DNA of 9,617 nucleotides from JBOGED01 sp050743625 (GCA_050743625.1 JBOGED010000374.1:1-9617); one strand, 5' to 3'; positions 1 to 6,736 are shown, numbered from the stretch's first letter. Numbers and translations: made by a program. The notes: generated by a model not told the origin, from the letters alone.

Positions 1-14
1 GCACGCATGCGTGC
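1..14. repeat. 14-bp perfect palindrome
   Basis: GCACGCATGCGTGC equals its own reverse complement. It sits exactly at the window edge, so its true extent cannot be seen and it could be the inner part of a longer inverted repeat. It could be an operator half-site pair or part of a terminator of an upstream gene. No T-rich tract follows, which argues against a classic intrinsic terminator. Confidence 0.5.
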
Positions 15-22
15 CGCATCCT

Positions 23-72
23 GGCCACACGCGGGAATACTCCGTGGCCGATGAGGGAAAGGACTACTCATC
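23..72. other. two adjacent small hairpins upstream of the DUF4190 gene
   Basis: GGCCAC (23-28) pairs with GTGGCC (44-49). Directly after it, GATGAG (50-55) pairs with CTCATC (67-72). The two stems abut, so the stretch could fold as a compact leader RNA or as the terminator region of a gene to the left. I match it to no known riboswitch. Six-base stems are common in GC-rich DNA, so significance is modest. Confidence 0.35.
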
Positions 73-100
73 AGCACGCGCGTAGACGAAAGACACCCAC

Positions 101-490
101 ATGGCCAGGAACGCAGAGCAGAGTGTGACACCCACGACCGAGCCACCGCGGGACCTACCGCGCGGGCGGGCGAAGACCAGTGCTGCGGCGGTGTTCGCGC
201 TGGTGTTCGGGCTGTCGGCCCTGGTGAGCTGGCTGCTGCCGCCCTTGGCGATCCTCTTCGGCATCATCGCCCTGATCCTCGGGATCGTGGGGATGAGCAA
301 GGCCGACGGCTCCCGTGTCACCGGCAAGGGTGTCGCGGCCACGGGTCTCGTTCTCGGCCTGCTCGGGTGCGTGCTCGGCCTTGCCGTCATCGCTGGATTC
401 GCGAACTTCCTCACGAACGAGCAGAACCTTCAGATGATCGAGAACGAGATCCAGGACCTGCGCGACGAGGTCGAGCTCCAGTCCCCGTAG
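101..490 (+). CDS. DUF4190-type small integral membrane protein
   Basis: This 129-aa protein has a polar, proline-rich N-terminal tail (residues 1-26). A long hydrophobic block at about 28-65 is likely two membrane passes around the LLPP turn, and a further segment lies at 77-100. The loop leading to the last segment carries GKGVAATGLVLG, which resembles the G-x-G-x-A-x-x-G-L-x-L-G pattern typical of DUF4190 proteins. The last 25 residues (NEQNLQMIENEIQDLRDEVE) are acidic and probably helical. Family function is unknown; these proteins are common in actinobacterial membranes. The ATG at 101 is preceded only by a weak purine run (GAAAG), so the start is likely but not proven. The next gene lies about 30 bp downstream on the same strand, compatible with co-transcription. 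Confidence 0.8.
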   Translation: MARNAEQSVTPTTEPPRDLPRGRAKTSAAAVFALVFGLSALVSWLLPPLAILFGIIALILGIVGMSKADGSRVTGKGVAATGLVLGLLGCVLGLAVIAGFANFLTNEQNLQMIENEIQDLRDEVELQSP

Positions 491-521
491 GCCGGCTCCC
501 GAGGGCCGCCGAGTTCGGGTC

Positions 522-582
522 GTGACCCTGTCCCCGCGGCTCCGCGCATTATGGGGAGTACCTCCGCGGATCGCTGTGGTTC
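522..582 (+). other. out-of-frame N-terminal segment of the DUF2254 gene (apparent +1 G)
   Basis: In the frame starting with GTG at 522 the translation is VTLSPRLRALW. In the frame of the DUF2254 gene the bases just upstream of its first usable start read EYLRGSLWFLPG. Joined, these give RLRALWEYLRGSLWFLPG, which looks like the usual DUF2254 beginning (a basic helix followed by a 'SLWF(I/L)P' entry into the first membrane segment). The two frames join cleanly if one G is removed from the GGGG run at 553-556. This could be a sequencing or assembly error, a real frameshift mutation, or programmed slippage. The restored protein would have about 438 residues. Confidence 0.65.
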
Positions 583-1839
583 TTGCCCGGGGTGTCGGTT
601 CTCACCGCGCTCCTTCTGGCCATTGCCCTGACAAGGGTGGCTGTCGAGGACTCTTCGCCTCTGGCGGCGCTGCTGCTCGGTGTCGGCGCCGATGGCGCCC
701 GCGGCATGCTCCAAGTTGTCGCCGGAGCGGTCATCACGGTCACGGGCCTGGTCTTCTCGTTGACCGTGGTCGCGTTACAGCTGGCCTCGAGCCAGTTCTC
801 ACCTCGACTCCTGCGGACGTTTCTCCGCGACCTCGGCAATCAGGTCGTGCTGGCGATCTTTCTGGCCACCTTCGCCTACGCCCTTACGGTACTGTCGACG
901 ATCCGTGCCGCCGAGGAGGGCCGCCCGGCATTCGTGCCGCAGGTCGCCGTCCTGGTGGCGTTCGCGTTTGTCTTGGCGAGCGTGGCGGCGCTCGTGTACT
1001 TCATCCACCACATCGCGCAACAGATCCGCGTGGACGCCATGATGCGAGAGGTTCATGCGGACACACTCGAAGCTATCGACCGCGTCCACCCGGACTCGTT
1101 CGGTGGCGCGGAGCCCGAGCGGCTTCCTGACCCACCGACACGAGCAACCGTCCTTGCCGCCCGGCGGTCCGGGTTCGTGCAGGCGGTCTCTGTCGCGCCG
1201 ATCACGAGGTGGGCGGAGCAGGACGACCTGGTGGTGCGCTTCATTCCCGCTGTCGGCGACCACGTCCTTGCCGACGCGCCACTCGCCTGGTGCTGGGCAC
1301 GGGAGGCAGGTCAGTCACGGCTCGATGTGGACGCGTTGACCGGCCAGGCCAACGCCGCGGTCCAGATCGGCTTCGAGCGCACCTCGCGGTACGACGTCCG
1401 CTTCGGCATCCGCCAGCTCGTCGACATCGCGGCCAAGGCGCTCTCGCCAGGCGTCAACGACCCAACCACCGCGGTGGATACGCTCGGTCATCTCGCGGCG
1501 TTGCTCACGGTGCTCGTGCGGCGCCGGATCGTGCTCCAGGCGGGTTTCGACAGGGAGGGAGCGCTCCGCGTCGTCGTCCCAGGGCCGGACTTCGCGGACT
1601 ACCTCGACCTGGCATGCGGCCAGATCCGGCGCTACGGTTCCCGCGAACCCGCCGTGATGGCGAAGCTGCTGTGGCTGCTCGGCGAGGTGGGCTACGCAGC
1701 TCCCGAGACAGGCCGTGGCCGGCTCGTCGCCGCACAGGCAGACCTCGTCGTCTCCGCCGCTGAGCGGGTCATCGGCGAACCCCACGACCTGGGCTGGGTG
1801 AAGGCGGCGAGGGCCCAGGTGGATCGGGCGCTCCGGTGA
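583..1839 (+). CDS. DUF2254 family membrane protein (N-terminus probably frameshifted)
   Basis: The 418-aa reading frame opens with TTG at 583. Hydrophobic segments lie at about 4-19, 44-66, 88-107 and 118-143, matching the four-helix N-terminal membrane half of DUF2254. After the second helix comes FSPRLLRTFLRD (72-83), followed by HHIAQQIRVD (142-151) and, in the soluble C-terminal half, ALSPGVNDPTTA (286-297). All three are characteristic of the family. Biochemical function is unknown. TTG at 583 falls inside the first predicted membrane helix and has no clear ribosome binding site, so it is probably not the true start. The natural start is likely GTG at 522, with the frame broken in the GGGG at 553-556. 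If the break is real, the protein may be absent or shortened. The gene lies between DUF4190 and the MgtE_N/CBS gene on the same strand, 36 bp from the latter. Confidence 0.85.
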   Translation: MPGVSVLTALLLAIALTRVAVEDSSPLAALLLGVGADGARGMLQVVAGAVITVTGLVFSLTVVALQLASSQFSPRLLRTFLRDLGNQVVLAIFLATFAYALTVLSTIRAAEEGRPAFVPQVAVLVAFAFVLASVAALVYFIHHIAQQIRVDAMMREVHADTLEAIDRVHPDSFGGAEPERLPDPPTRATVLAARRSGFVQAVSVAPITRWAEQDDLVVRFIPAVGDHVLADAPLAWCWAREAGQSRLDVDALTGQANAAVQIGFERTSRYDVRFGIRQLVDIAAKALSPGVNDPTTAVDTLGHLAALLTVLVRRRIVLQAGFDREGALRVVVPGPDFADYLDLACGQIRRYGSREPAVMAKLLWLLGEVGYAAPETGRGRLVAAQADLVVSAAERVIGEPHDLGWVKAARAQVDRALR

Positions 1840-1875
1840 TCCTTTCCTTGCTCGCATAGGTGACACTGTCGGGGG

Positions 1876-3072
1876 ATGGACGTCGATCTGTACGCATCCC
1901 GGTTGGCGCGGCTGCCGGTTCTGGATCCCGATGGGCTGCCTGTGGGCCGGGTGGCGGACATTGTGGTCGGCCCGCCGTCGGCCGGCCGGCCTCCACCAGT
2001 GCTCGGCTTCGTTGTCGTCGTGCCTGGCCGGCGCATCTTCGTGGGAGTGGGGAGGGTGGACTCGCTCGCCGCGGAGGGGCTGCGGCTGACCTCTGGCACA
2101 GTCAACCTGCGGGGGTTCGCCGCCCGATCCCTCGAGACGCTCATCATCCGGGACCTGCTGGGGCGGAGGCTTCCCGGTACTGACGAGGTTGTGAACGACG
2201 TGGGACTCGGCGCGGCGGGACGCGGGTGGGAGATCGTGGCGGTCCATGTCGCTCCGGCCGATCGGCGTTCGCGGCTTCCTCGCCGGCACGGCAGCAACCG
2301 GCCATGGACGGCGATGGCCTCGATGCTGGGATCGGAGCAGGACACCTACGCGCACCTTCGGGAGTTGCACCCGGTCGAGGCGGCGGCGCAGGTCCGCGCG
2401 CTTTCGCCGCTGGAGCGTGGTCGCGCCGCGCGCAGCCTCGACGACGAGCAGCTTGCCGACCTTCTAGAGGAGTTGCCCGAGGACGTGCAGGCCGAGCTGT
2501 TGGGCGTCATCGACGTGGATCGTGCCGCCGACGTGCTGGAGGTGATGCAGCCGGACGACGCCGTCGACCTTCTCGGCTTCTTGAGGGGAGAGCGGCGCAC
2601 GACCCTGCTCGCGGCCATGGACCCCGCCGAGGCCGAGCCGCTGCGGCGCCTGCTCCGCTATGAGGGCGATACCGCGGGAGGGTTGATGACACCTGAGCCG
2701 ATCATCCTGGCGCCGTCGGCCACCGTCGCTGAGGCCATCGCGCGAATACGGGATCCCGAGGTGCCCGCGGCGATCGCCGCCCAGGTGTTCGTCGTCGAGC
2801 CTCCAACCGAGACGCCGACGGGCCCGTTCCTCGGCGTGTGCAGCATCCAGCGGTTGTTGCGAGAACGACCCGGCATTGCCGTGAAGGAGTGTCTCGAGCG
2901 CGGCAACCAACCCGTCCCCGCGACCCTGGGAGAGGTCGAGATCGCGGAGCGCCTCGCCGCCTACAACCTGCTCGCCCTGCCGGTATGCGACGAGCATCGC
3001 CGGCTGCTCGGCGCTGTGACCGTCGACGACGTCCTCGACCGCGTGCTACCGCAAGGCTGGAGAGAGCGATGA
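1876..3072 (+). CDS. soluble PRC-barrel / MgtE_N / CBS-domain protein
   Basis: This 398-aa protein has no membrane segment. Residues 3-75 (SRLARLPVLDPDGLPVGRVADIVV) resemble a PRC-barrel strand set, and residues 87-126 (IIRDLLGRRLPGTDEVVNDVG) look like a second PRC-like half. Residues 157-270 are leucine/alanine-rich helical repeats (ALSPLERGRAARSL, LADLLEELPEDVQAELL, AADVLEVMQPDDAVDLL) ending in YEGDTAGGLMTPEP. This is the MgtE N-terminal superhelix running into the first CBS domain (about 270-330); a second CBS half follows at about 337-390. It therefore matches the cytosolic magnesium-sensing part of MgtE without the channel. A Mg2+ or nucleotide sensing role is inference. An in-frame TGA at 1861 makes ATG 1876 the first ATG/GTG/TTG start available. 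The end overlaps the DUF1003 gene by ATGA, implying translational coupling. From memory, mycobacteria carry the same pair (Rv1232c-Rv1231c). Confidence 0.85.
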   Translation: MDVDLYASRLARLPVLDPDGLPVGRVADIVVGPPSAGRPPPVLGFVVVVPGRRIFVGVGRVDSLAAEGLRLTSGTVNLRGFAARSLETLIIRDLLGRRLPGTDEVVNDVGLGAAGRGWEIVAVHVAPADRRSRLPRRHGSNRPWTAMASMLGSEQDTYAHLRELHPVEAAAQVRALSPLERGRAARSLDDEQLADLLEELPEDVQAELLGVIDVDRAADVLEVMQPDDAVDLLGFLRGERRTTLLAAMDPAEAEPLRRLLRYEGDTAGGLMTPEPIILAPSATVAEAIARIRDPEVPAAIAAQVFVVEPPTETPTGPFLGVCSIQRLLRERPGIAVKECLERGNQPVPATLGEVEIAERLAAYNLLALPVCDEHRRLLGAVTVDDVLDRVLPQGWRER

Positions 3073-3545
3073 CCCGCAGAGCCAGTGCCTTGTCCGTCCC
3101 CCGGGGAGGAGTTCGCCTCAGCGCACACTACGACCCCGACCGGTTCGGGCGGTTCTCCGAGGCAATCGCGGGCTTCTTGGGCACCGCGACCTATCTCGTC
3201 GGCCAGACGGTCCTCGTCGCGATCTGGATCATCGTCAACGTGCTCGCCGTGCGGCTGCGGTGGGATCCGTATCCCTTTATCCTGCTCAACCTGATGTTCT
3301 CGACCCAGGCCTCGTACGCCGCGCCGCTCATCCTGCTCGCCCAGAACCGGCAGGCCGAGCGGGACCGCGCGCAGGCCGAGCGTGATCGGGAGGTCAGTGA
3401 TCGGACGCTGGTGGACACCGAATACCTCGCGCGAGAGCTCGCGTCTGTCCGGCTCGCCATCGCCGAGCTGCCGTCGACCCAGGACCTCGCCCGCGAGCTT
3501 GAGCTGCTGCGTGACGAGCTCATCGTCCTCCGCGGCGAGCGCTAA
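3069..3545 (+). CDS. DUF1003 family membrane protein
   Basis: This 158-aa protein has two membrane helices at about 36-61 and 68-91. Between and after them are the DUF1003 hallmarks WDPYPFILLN (65-74) and QNRQAERDR (92-100). The C-terminal half is a charged coiled coil (RAQAERDREVSDRT, LARELELLRDEL). The ATG at 3069 overlaps the TGA of the upstream gene (ATGA, 3069-3072), so it is probably translated by re-initiation with the MgtE_N/CBS protein. A physical partnership is a reasonable inference: a membrane anchor without a sensor next to a sensor without a membrane part. The molecular function of DUF1003 is not known. The stop overlaps the stop of the opposing gene by 4 bp. Confidence 0.88.
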   Translation: MTRRASALSVPRGGVRLSAHYDPDRFGRFSEAIAGFLGTATYLVGQTVLVAIWIIVNVLAVRLRWDPYPFILLNLMFSTQASYAAPLILLAQNRQAERDRAQAERDREVSDRTLVDTEYLARELASVRLAIAELPSTQDLARELELLRDELIVLRGER

Positions 3546-4336
3546 TAGGGTGGATTCTCAAACCACGTAAGGGTCGCGAGGAGGGGGAGGTGGTCGCTGG
3601 TGGCGCGGGGGCCGACGGTGACGTCGTGGGCGGCGAGACCGCCGGTGACCAGGAGCTGGTCGGTTTGGATGCGGGGATCCCATGCGGGGTAGGTCGGACC
3701 CCCGCCCGCGTGTGTCCATGCGGTTCCGGCCAACGCGAGGCGCGTTCCCCACGCGGGAAGGTTGAGATCACCGATCAGCGCGCCGGGGCCACCGCGCGCG
3801 GCGAACGCCGCGGCCGCCCGCAGCTGTGCGACACCACGCCAGGGCAGATAGGACAAATGCGTCGTCGTCACCCGGACCGAGCCACAGTTGACCTCGACGG
3901 ATGCGGCCAACGCCACCCGCGGCTCATGGTCCCAGCCGGGATTCTGTGGTGAGGCACCAGGGCTGCGCTCGCCGTCGGATCCGCCCGGCAAGACGAGCTG
4001 TTCGACGTCGCGCAGCGGCCACCTGCTTAGCAGGCCCACGCCGTACGCGGGCCCCTCCTCGACGCCGGGCCGGTACGCCGTCCACCGCGTATCCGGGTCA
4101 CCGAGCAACGCGGCCGCGAACGCGCCGTGACACCGCAAGCGCTCGGCCAAGTGGCTCACCTGATCGACGTACCCGGTCCGCTCGAGCCCACGGTCCACTT
4201 CCTGGACCGCGACGACGTCGGCGTCGAGCTCGGCGATGGCCTGGCCAGCAGCCTCGAGGTTTACGCTCCCGGTTCTCAGGTCTATTCCATGGAGCAGGTT
4301 GTACGTGGCGATGCGAAGGCGCTCAGGTCCTCTCAT
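3542..4336 (-). CDS. endonuclease/exonuclease/phosphatase-fold protein
   Basis: This 264-aa protein has the motif series of the DNase I-like EEP superfamily: ATYNLLHG (Asn13), VVAVQEVD (metal-binding Glu46), VTTTHL (His160), ALIGDLNLP (Asp190 and Asn192), and TSDHLPLLATL (Asp248-His249). All catalytic positions look intact, so it should be a metal-dependent phosphodiesterase or phosphatase. The substrate (nucleic acid, phospholipid or sugar phosphate) cannot be told from sequence. No signal peptide is visible, suggesting a cytosolic enzyme. ATG at 4336 was chosen over an upstream in-frame ATG at 4405 because conserved sequence begins right after it, an AGGG lies 3 nt upstream, and the upstream part is low-complexity sequence within the neighbouring gene. 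The start overlaps the end of the upstream minus-strand gene by 14 bp, so the two form an operon. Confidence 0.87.
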   Translation of the reverse strand: MRGPERLRIATYNLLHGIDLRTGSVNLEAAGQAIAELDADVVAVQEVDRGLERTGYVDQVSHLAERLRCHGAFAAALLGDPDTRWTAYRPGVEEGPAYGVGLLSRWPLRDVEQLVLPGGSDGERSPGASPQNPGWDHEPRVALAASVEVNCGSVRVTTTHLSYLPWRGVAQLRAAAAFAARGGPGALIGDLNLPAWGTRLALAGTAWTHAGGGPTYPAWDPRIQTDQLLVTGGLAAHDVTVGPRATSDHLPLLATLTWFENPPY

Positions 4337-4679
4337 GGACCCTGAGGGCTCGGGCCATGAGCCGATAGACGGGCCCGAACTGCAGGACATACACGTTCGC
4401 CGCAAGCCGGGTCATCGCCCGCCACCAGGCAGGATGCGATTCGATCAGCACCTCGGGCACCAGAAAATCCGCTGCCTCGGGCTCGTCACTGTCCTCGTGG
4501 GCGCCGACCACGTCGTAGCCGAGCAGCTCGATCGCCTCGCCGTGCTCGGCGGCAAGATCCTCGGACGGGAAGGCCACCGTGACGCGATGGCCGCCCGGTA
4601 CCGGCGGCAGGCTCTCTGCCCAACGCTCGCTGTCGATCACCACTCGGGCGAGCGCACCCCGAAGCTCGTTCACCCTCAC
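4323..4679 (-). CDS. hypothetical protein, first gene of a two-gene operon
   Basis: I do not recognise this protein (118 aa from the chosen GTG). The N-terminal half is a compact alpha/beta-looking segment (VNELRGALARVVIDSERWAE, GHRVTVAFPSEDLAAEHGEAIELLGYDVVGA). An acidic linker (HEDSDEPEAADF) follows, then a hydrophobic helical tail (WWRAMTRLAANVYVLQFGPVYRLMARALRV) that could associate with the membrane. GTG 4679 is preferred because AGGGGG lies 6 nt upstream. An alternative ATG at 4715 would give 130 aa but has only a weak GGA ahead of it. Its reading frame runs into the EEP gene with a 14-bp overlap, and the tight spacing suggests a linked function. The case for it being real rests on overlap, operon position, a clear ribosome binding site and codon bias. 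Confidence 0.65.
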   Translation of the reverse strand: MRVNELRGALARVVIDSERWAESLPPVPGGHRVTVAFPSEDLAAEHGEAIELLGYDVVGAHEDSDEPEAADFLVPEVLIESHPAWWRAMTRLAANVYVLQFGPVYRLMARALRVHERT

Positions 4680-4685
4680 GCTCGT

Positions 4686-4691
4686 CCCCCT
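4686..4691 (-). promoter_or_regulatory. ribosome binding site deciding the GTG 4679 start
   Basis: On the minus strand this reads AGGGGG, six bases before GTG at 4679. It is the strongest Shine-Dalgarno-like run near the gene's 5' end and is the reason for preferring this start over ATG 4715. Confidence 0.5.
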
Positions 4692-4715
4692 GTCCTGTTC
4701 GGCATATTCGCGCAT

Positions 4716-4856
4716 TGTGGCGGTCCGATGCCGTCCAGTCACGGATGTTCGACGGCTAACGACACAACCGTGGGCCCTGGCCGCGAAACGTGGTCCCCCG
4801 CAGGCGAGACGGCTACAACTGGTGCGGGTCGGTTCCCTACGCCGGAAGGACCCATG
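4716..4856. promoter_or_regulatory. divergent intergenic region
   Basis: This roughly 140-bp gap separates the minus-strand operon from the plus-strand AAA+ ATPase gene, so promoters for both directions should lie here. TACAAC at 4814-4819 could be a -10 element for the ATPase gene, but I see no convincing -35. No palindromic operator stands out. The ATPase ribosome binding site GGAAGGA is at 4844-4850. Confidence 0.4.
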
Positions 4857-6275
4857 ATGAGGAACCGCGCCGCGACGATCGGGGCCTTGCGCCGCGCCGG
4901 ATATCCCGACCGGACGGTCAAACAGGAGATCGCGGTCAACGCGGCGAGCCGCCTGCGAGCGGGGCGGCCGCTCGTGGACGGACTCGTCGGCTTCGAGGAT
5001 ACGGTGCTGCCCGCGTTGGAGACCGCGCTGCTTGGTGGACACGACGTCATCCTGCTGGGGGAACGCGGCCAGGCCAAGAGCCGGATCTTGCGTTCCCTTG
5101 TCACCCTGCTGGACGACGAGGTCCCGGTCATCGCCTCTAGTGAGGTCAACGACCACCCGTACCACCCCTTCTCGGCGACAGCGTTAGCCCTGGTACGCGA
5201 GCACGGCGACGCCACGCCCGTGGCCTGGATCGGGCGGGACCGCCGGTTCGCGGAGAAGCTTGCGACGCCCGATATCGCGGTCGCCGATCTCGTCGGGGAT
5301 GTCGACCCGATCAAGGTCGCCGAGGGGCGGTATCTCGCGGACGAGCTGACCATCCACTTCGGGCTCATACCGCGCCACAACCGGGGAATCGTCGCGATCA
5401 ACGAGCTACCCGACCTCGCCGAGCGCATCCAGGTCGCCTTGCTGAACGTGATGGAGGAGCGGGACATCCAGGTGCGTGGGTATTCGCTGCGCCTGCCGCT
5501 CGACCTGCTCGTCGTCGCCACGGCGAATCCGGAGGACTACACCAACCGTGGTCGCATCATCACCCCGCTGAAGGACCGGTTCGGCGCTGAGGTGCGGACC
5601 CACTACCCGGTGTCGCTGAGCGCGGAGATGGCGGTGATGATCCAAGAGGCGTCTTTCCCGGACGCTCCAGCGTTGGGACTCGGCGGCCCGGTCGTCGTGC
5701 CCACCTTCATGGCTGAGGTGCTCGCCGCCTTCACCCGCGCGTTGCGCGGCGCCCCCGAGGTCAACCAGCGATCAGGCGTCTCGGTCCGCTTCTCGATCGG
5801 GAACTACGAGACGCTCGCGGCCTCGGCGGTCCGTCGCGCCGTCCGTACCGGCGAGGATCGCGCCGTCGCTCGGCCCTCGGACCTCGCCCAGGTGCTGTCC
5901 GCGGGTATCGGGAAGGTCGAGTTCGAAACGTTCGAAGAGGGGCGCGAGCCAGAGATTCTTGAGCGGTTCGCCCGCCGCGCGCTGCTCGAGGTGTTTCGGC
6001 GCCGCACCAGCCGGGTTGACCTGTCGGGGCTGGTGGCATGGTTCGACGCCGGGGGAGCTGTCGAGACCGGTGACCTCGTCCCTGGCGGGGAGCTCCTCGC
6101 CCAGCTCGACCGTGTGCCCGGTCTCGCGAAGCTTCTCGTCGCGTTGAGCGTCGACGAGGAATCACCCGCATTGGCGGCCGCCGCCCTCGAGTTCGCGCTT
6201 GAAGGGCTTCACCTGTCCCGAAAGATCGACCGGGACGATCTCGCTCCCGGCACATTCCGGTACGCGGGACGCTAA
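4857..6275 (+). CDS. MoxR/magnesium-chelatase-type AAA+ ATPase
   Basis: This 472-aa protein is a chaperone-like ATPase expected to power remodelling or cofactor insertion together with the VWA protein downstream. Walker A is GERGQAKS (68-75, Lys74). The Walker B position is IVAINELPD (178-186), with Asn182-Glu183 where most AAA+ proteins have Asp-Glu. Sensor 1 is VVATANPED (219-227, Asn224). The arginine-finger region is TPLKDRFGAEVRTHYP (236-251). The C-terminal part (about 305-450) is helical, as in ChlI/BchI-like lid regions. I recall M. tuberculosis Rv0958 as the likely counterpart; its 'magnesium chelatase' label should not be read as chlorophyll synthesis. GGAAGGA at 4844-4850 favours ATG 4857 (6-nt spacing) over ATG 4854. 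The partner gene is unusually 470 bp away. Confidence 0.88.
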   Translation: MRNRAATIGALRRAGYPDRTVKQEIAVNAASRLRAGRPLVDGLVGFEDTVLPALETALLGGHDVILLGERGQAKSRILRSLVTLLDDEVPVIASSEVNDHPYHPFSATALALVREHGDATPVAWIGRDRRFAEKLATPDIAVADLVGDVDPIKVAEGRYLADELTIHFGLIPRHNRGIVAINELPDLAERIQVALLNVMEERDIQVRGYSLRLPLDLLVVATANPEDYTNRGRIITPLKDRFGAEVRTHYPVSLSAEMAVMIQEASFPDAPALGLGGPVVVPTFMAEVLAAFTRALRGAPEVNQRSGVSVRFSIGNYETLAASAVRRAVRTGEDRAVARPSDLAQVLSAGIGKVEFETFEEGREPEILERFARRALLEVFRRRTSRVDLSGLVAWFDAGGAVETGDLVPGGELLAQLDRVPGLAKLLVALSVDEESPALAAAALEFALEGLHLSRKIDRDDLAPGTFRYAGR

Positions 6276-6345
6276 GTGGTCCCGTCCGTAGATTCTTTGG
6301 CATTCGGGAGGCCCCCGCATCCCCGCTCGCGGTGTTGCTGCTCGT

Positions 6346-6381
6346 CTGCAGCTTTCCTTCGGATCCGGAGGAAAGCTGCAG
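6346..6381. repeat. perfect 13-bp inverted repeat (hairpin 1)
   Basis: CTGCAGCTTTCCT (6346-6358) and AGGAAAGCTGCAG (6369-6381) are exact reverse complements around a 10-base centre that can extend the stem by a few more pairs. This is the strongest hairpin in the window. No T-tract follows on either strand, so it is not a standard intrinsic terminator. Its inner 23 bases (6354-6376) recur with four mismatches in hairpin 2. Confidence 0.75.
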
Positions 6382-6406
6382 GTCAAAACCAGCGGTCGCC
6401 GTCGAA

Positions 6407-6441
6407 GATGCAAGATTCCTGCGTATGCGAAGGAAAGCATC
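6407..6441. repeat. interrupted hairpin 2, degenerate copy of hairpin 1
   Basis: GATGC (6407-6411) pairs with GCATC (6437-6441), and TTCCT (6416-6420) pairs with AGGAA (6431-6435), with unpaired bases between the stems. Bases 6416-6438 align without gaps to 6354-6376, matching at 19 of 23 positions, at an offset of 62 bp. Because the stem is kept while its sequence differs, the structure may matter, or these may be REP-like elements. Confidence 0.6.
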
Positions 6442-6444
6442 CCA

Positions 6445-6460
6445 TGGGCCTTGCGGCCCA
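6445..6460. repeat. small hairpin TGGGCC-TTGC-GGCCCA
   Basis: This is a 6-bp GC-rich stem with a four-base loop directly following hairpin 2. Three stem-loops within 115 bp suggest a structured transcript or a REP-type cluster between the ATPase and VWA genes. Confidence 0.45.
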
Positions 6461-6635
6461 CCCGTTGACGGATGAAAATCGCCGCGGCCGAGCGCTGCGG
6501 CGCTGCGACCATTTTGTTGTGCGCTCCTTTGGTCTATTTCATCCCAGCTGCGAGCCGGACAAGGGGCCTGCCGAGTTGACCCGCAAGCCGGCGAAATCGA
6601 GCGGCTGGGACCTCACCGACGTTCTCAAACACGCG

Positions 6636-6736
6636 CTAAAGGGCCTGGGCATGAATGACCTTGCTGTCGGTCGGGTGGCGCCGCTCGAGGTGAGCAGCTC
6701 ACTCGCAAGAAACGTTATTTATGCCCAGGGCCTAAG
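6636..6736. mobile_element. MITE-like element with imperfect terminal inverted repeats
   Basis: The left end (6636-6665) and the reverse complement of the right end (6708-6736) align over 29 positions with about 21 matches, including an identical CCTGGGCAT core and shared AAT-AC-TT spacing. The interior is about 45 bp and contains a GTGAGC-A-GCTCAC palindrome (6690-6702), with no coding capacity. A third copy of the same terminus opens at 9581. This is the pattern of a miniature inverted-repeat element, or a deletion relic, of an insertion sequence. I cannot assign the family. Confidence 0.6.

Noticed and set aside
522..1130. 202-aa open frame overlapping DUF2254
   Set aside because: Only its first eleven or so codons look meaningful, as the displaced start of DUF2254. 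The rest is an Arg/Gly/Pro-rich shadow of the real gene.
1315..2370. 351-aa minus-strand open frame across DUF2254 and the MgtE_N/CBS gene
   Set aside because: The translation is His/Arg/Pro-rich with no motif, and it lies opposite two well-supported genes. It is a high-GC antisense shadow.
4236..4853. Upstream extension of the ATPase frame
   Set aside because: The added residues lie antisense to the minus-strand operon and look random. A good ribosome binding site and the conserved sequence both begin near 4844-4857.
6346..6381. Intrinsic terminator
   Set aside because: The stem is strong, but neither strand has a T-rich tract directly after it.
6346..6441. CRISPR array
   Set aside because: There are only two imperfect repeats, 23 bp with four mismatches, no third copy and no cas gene nearby.
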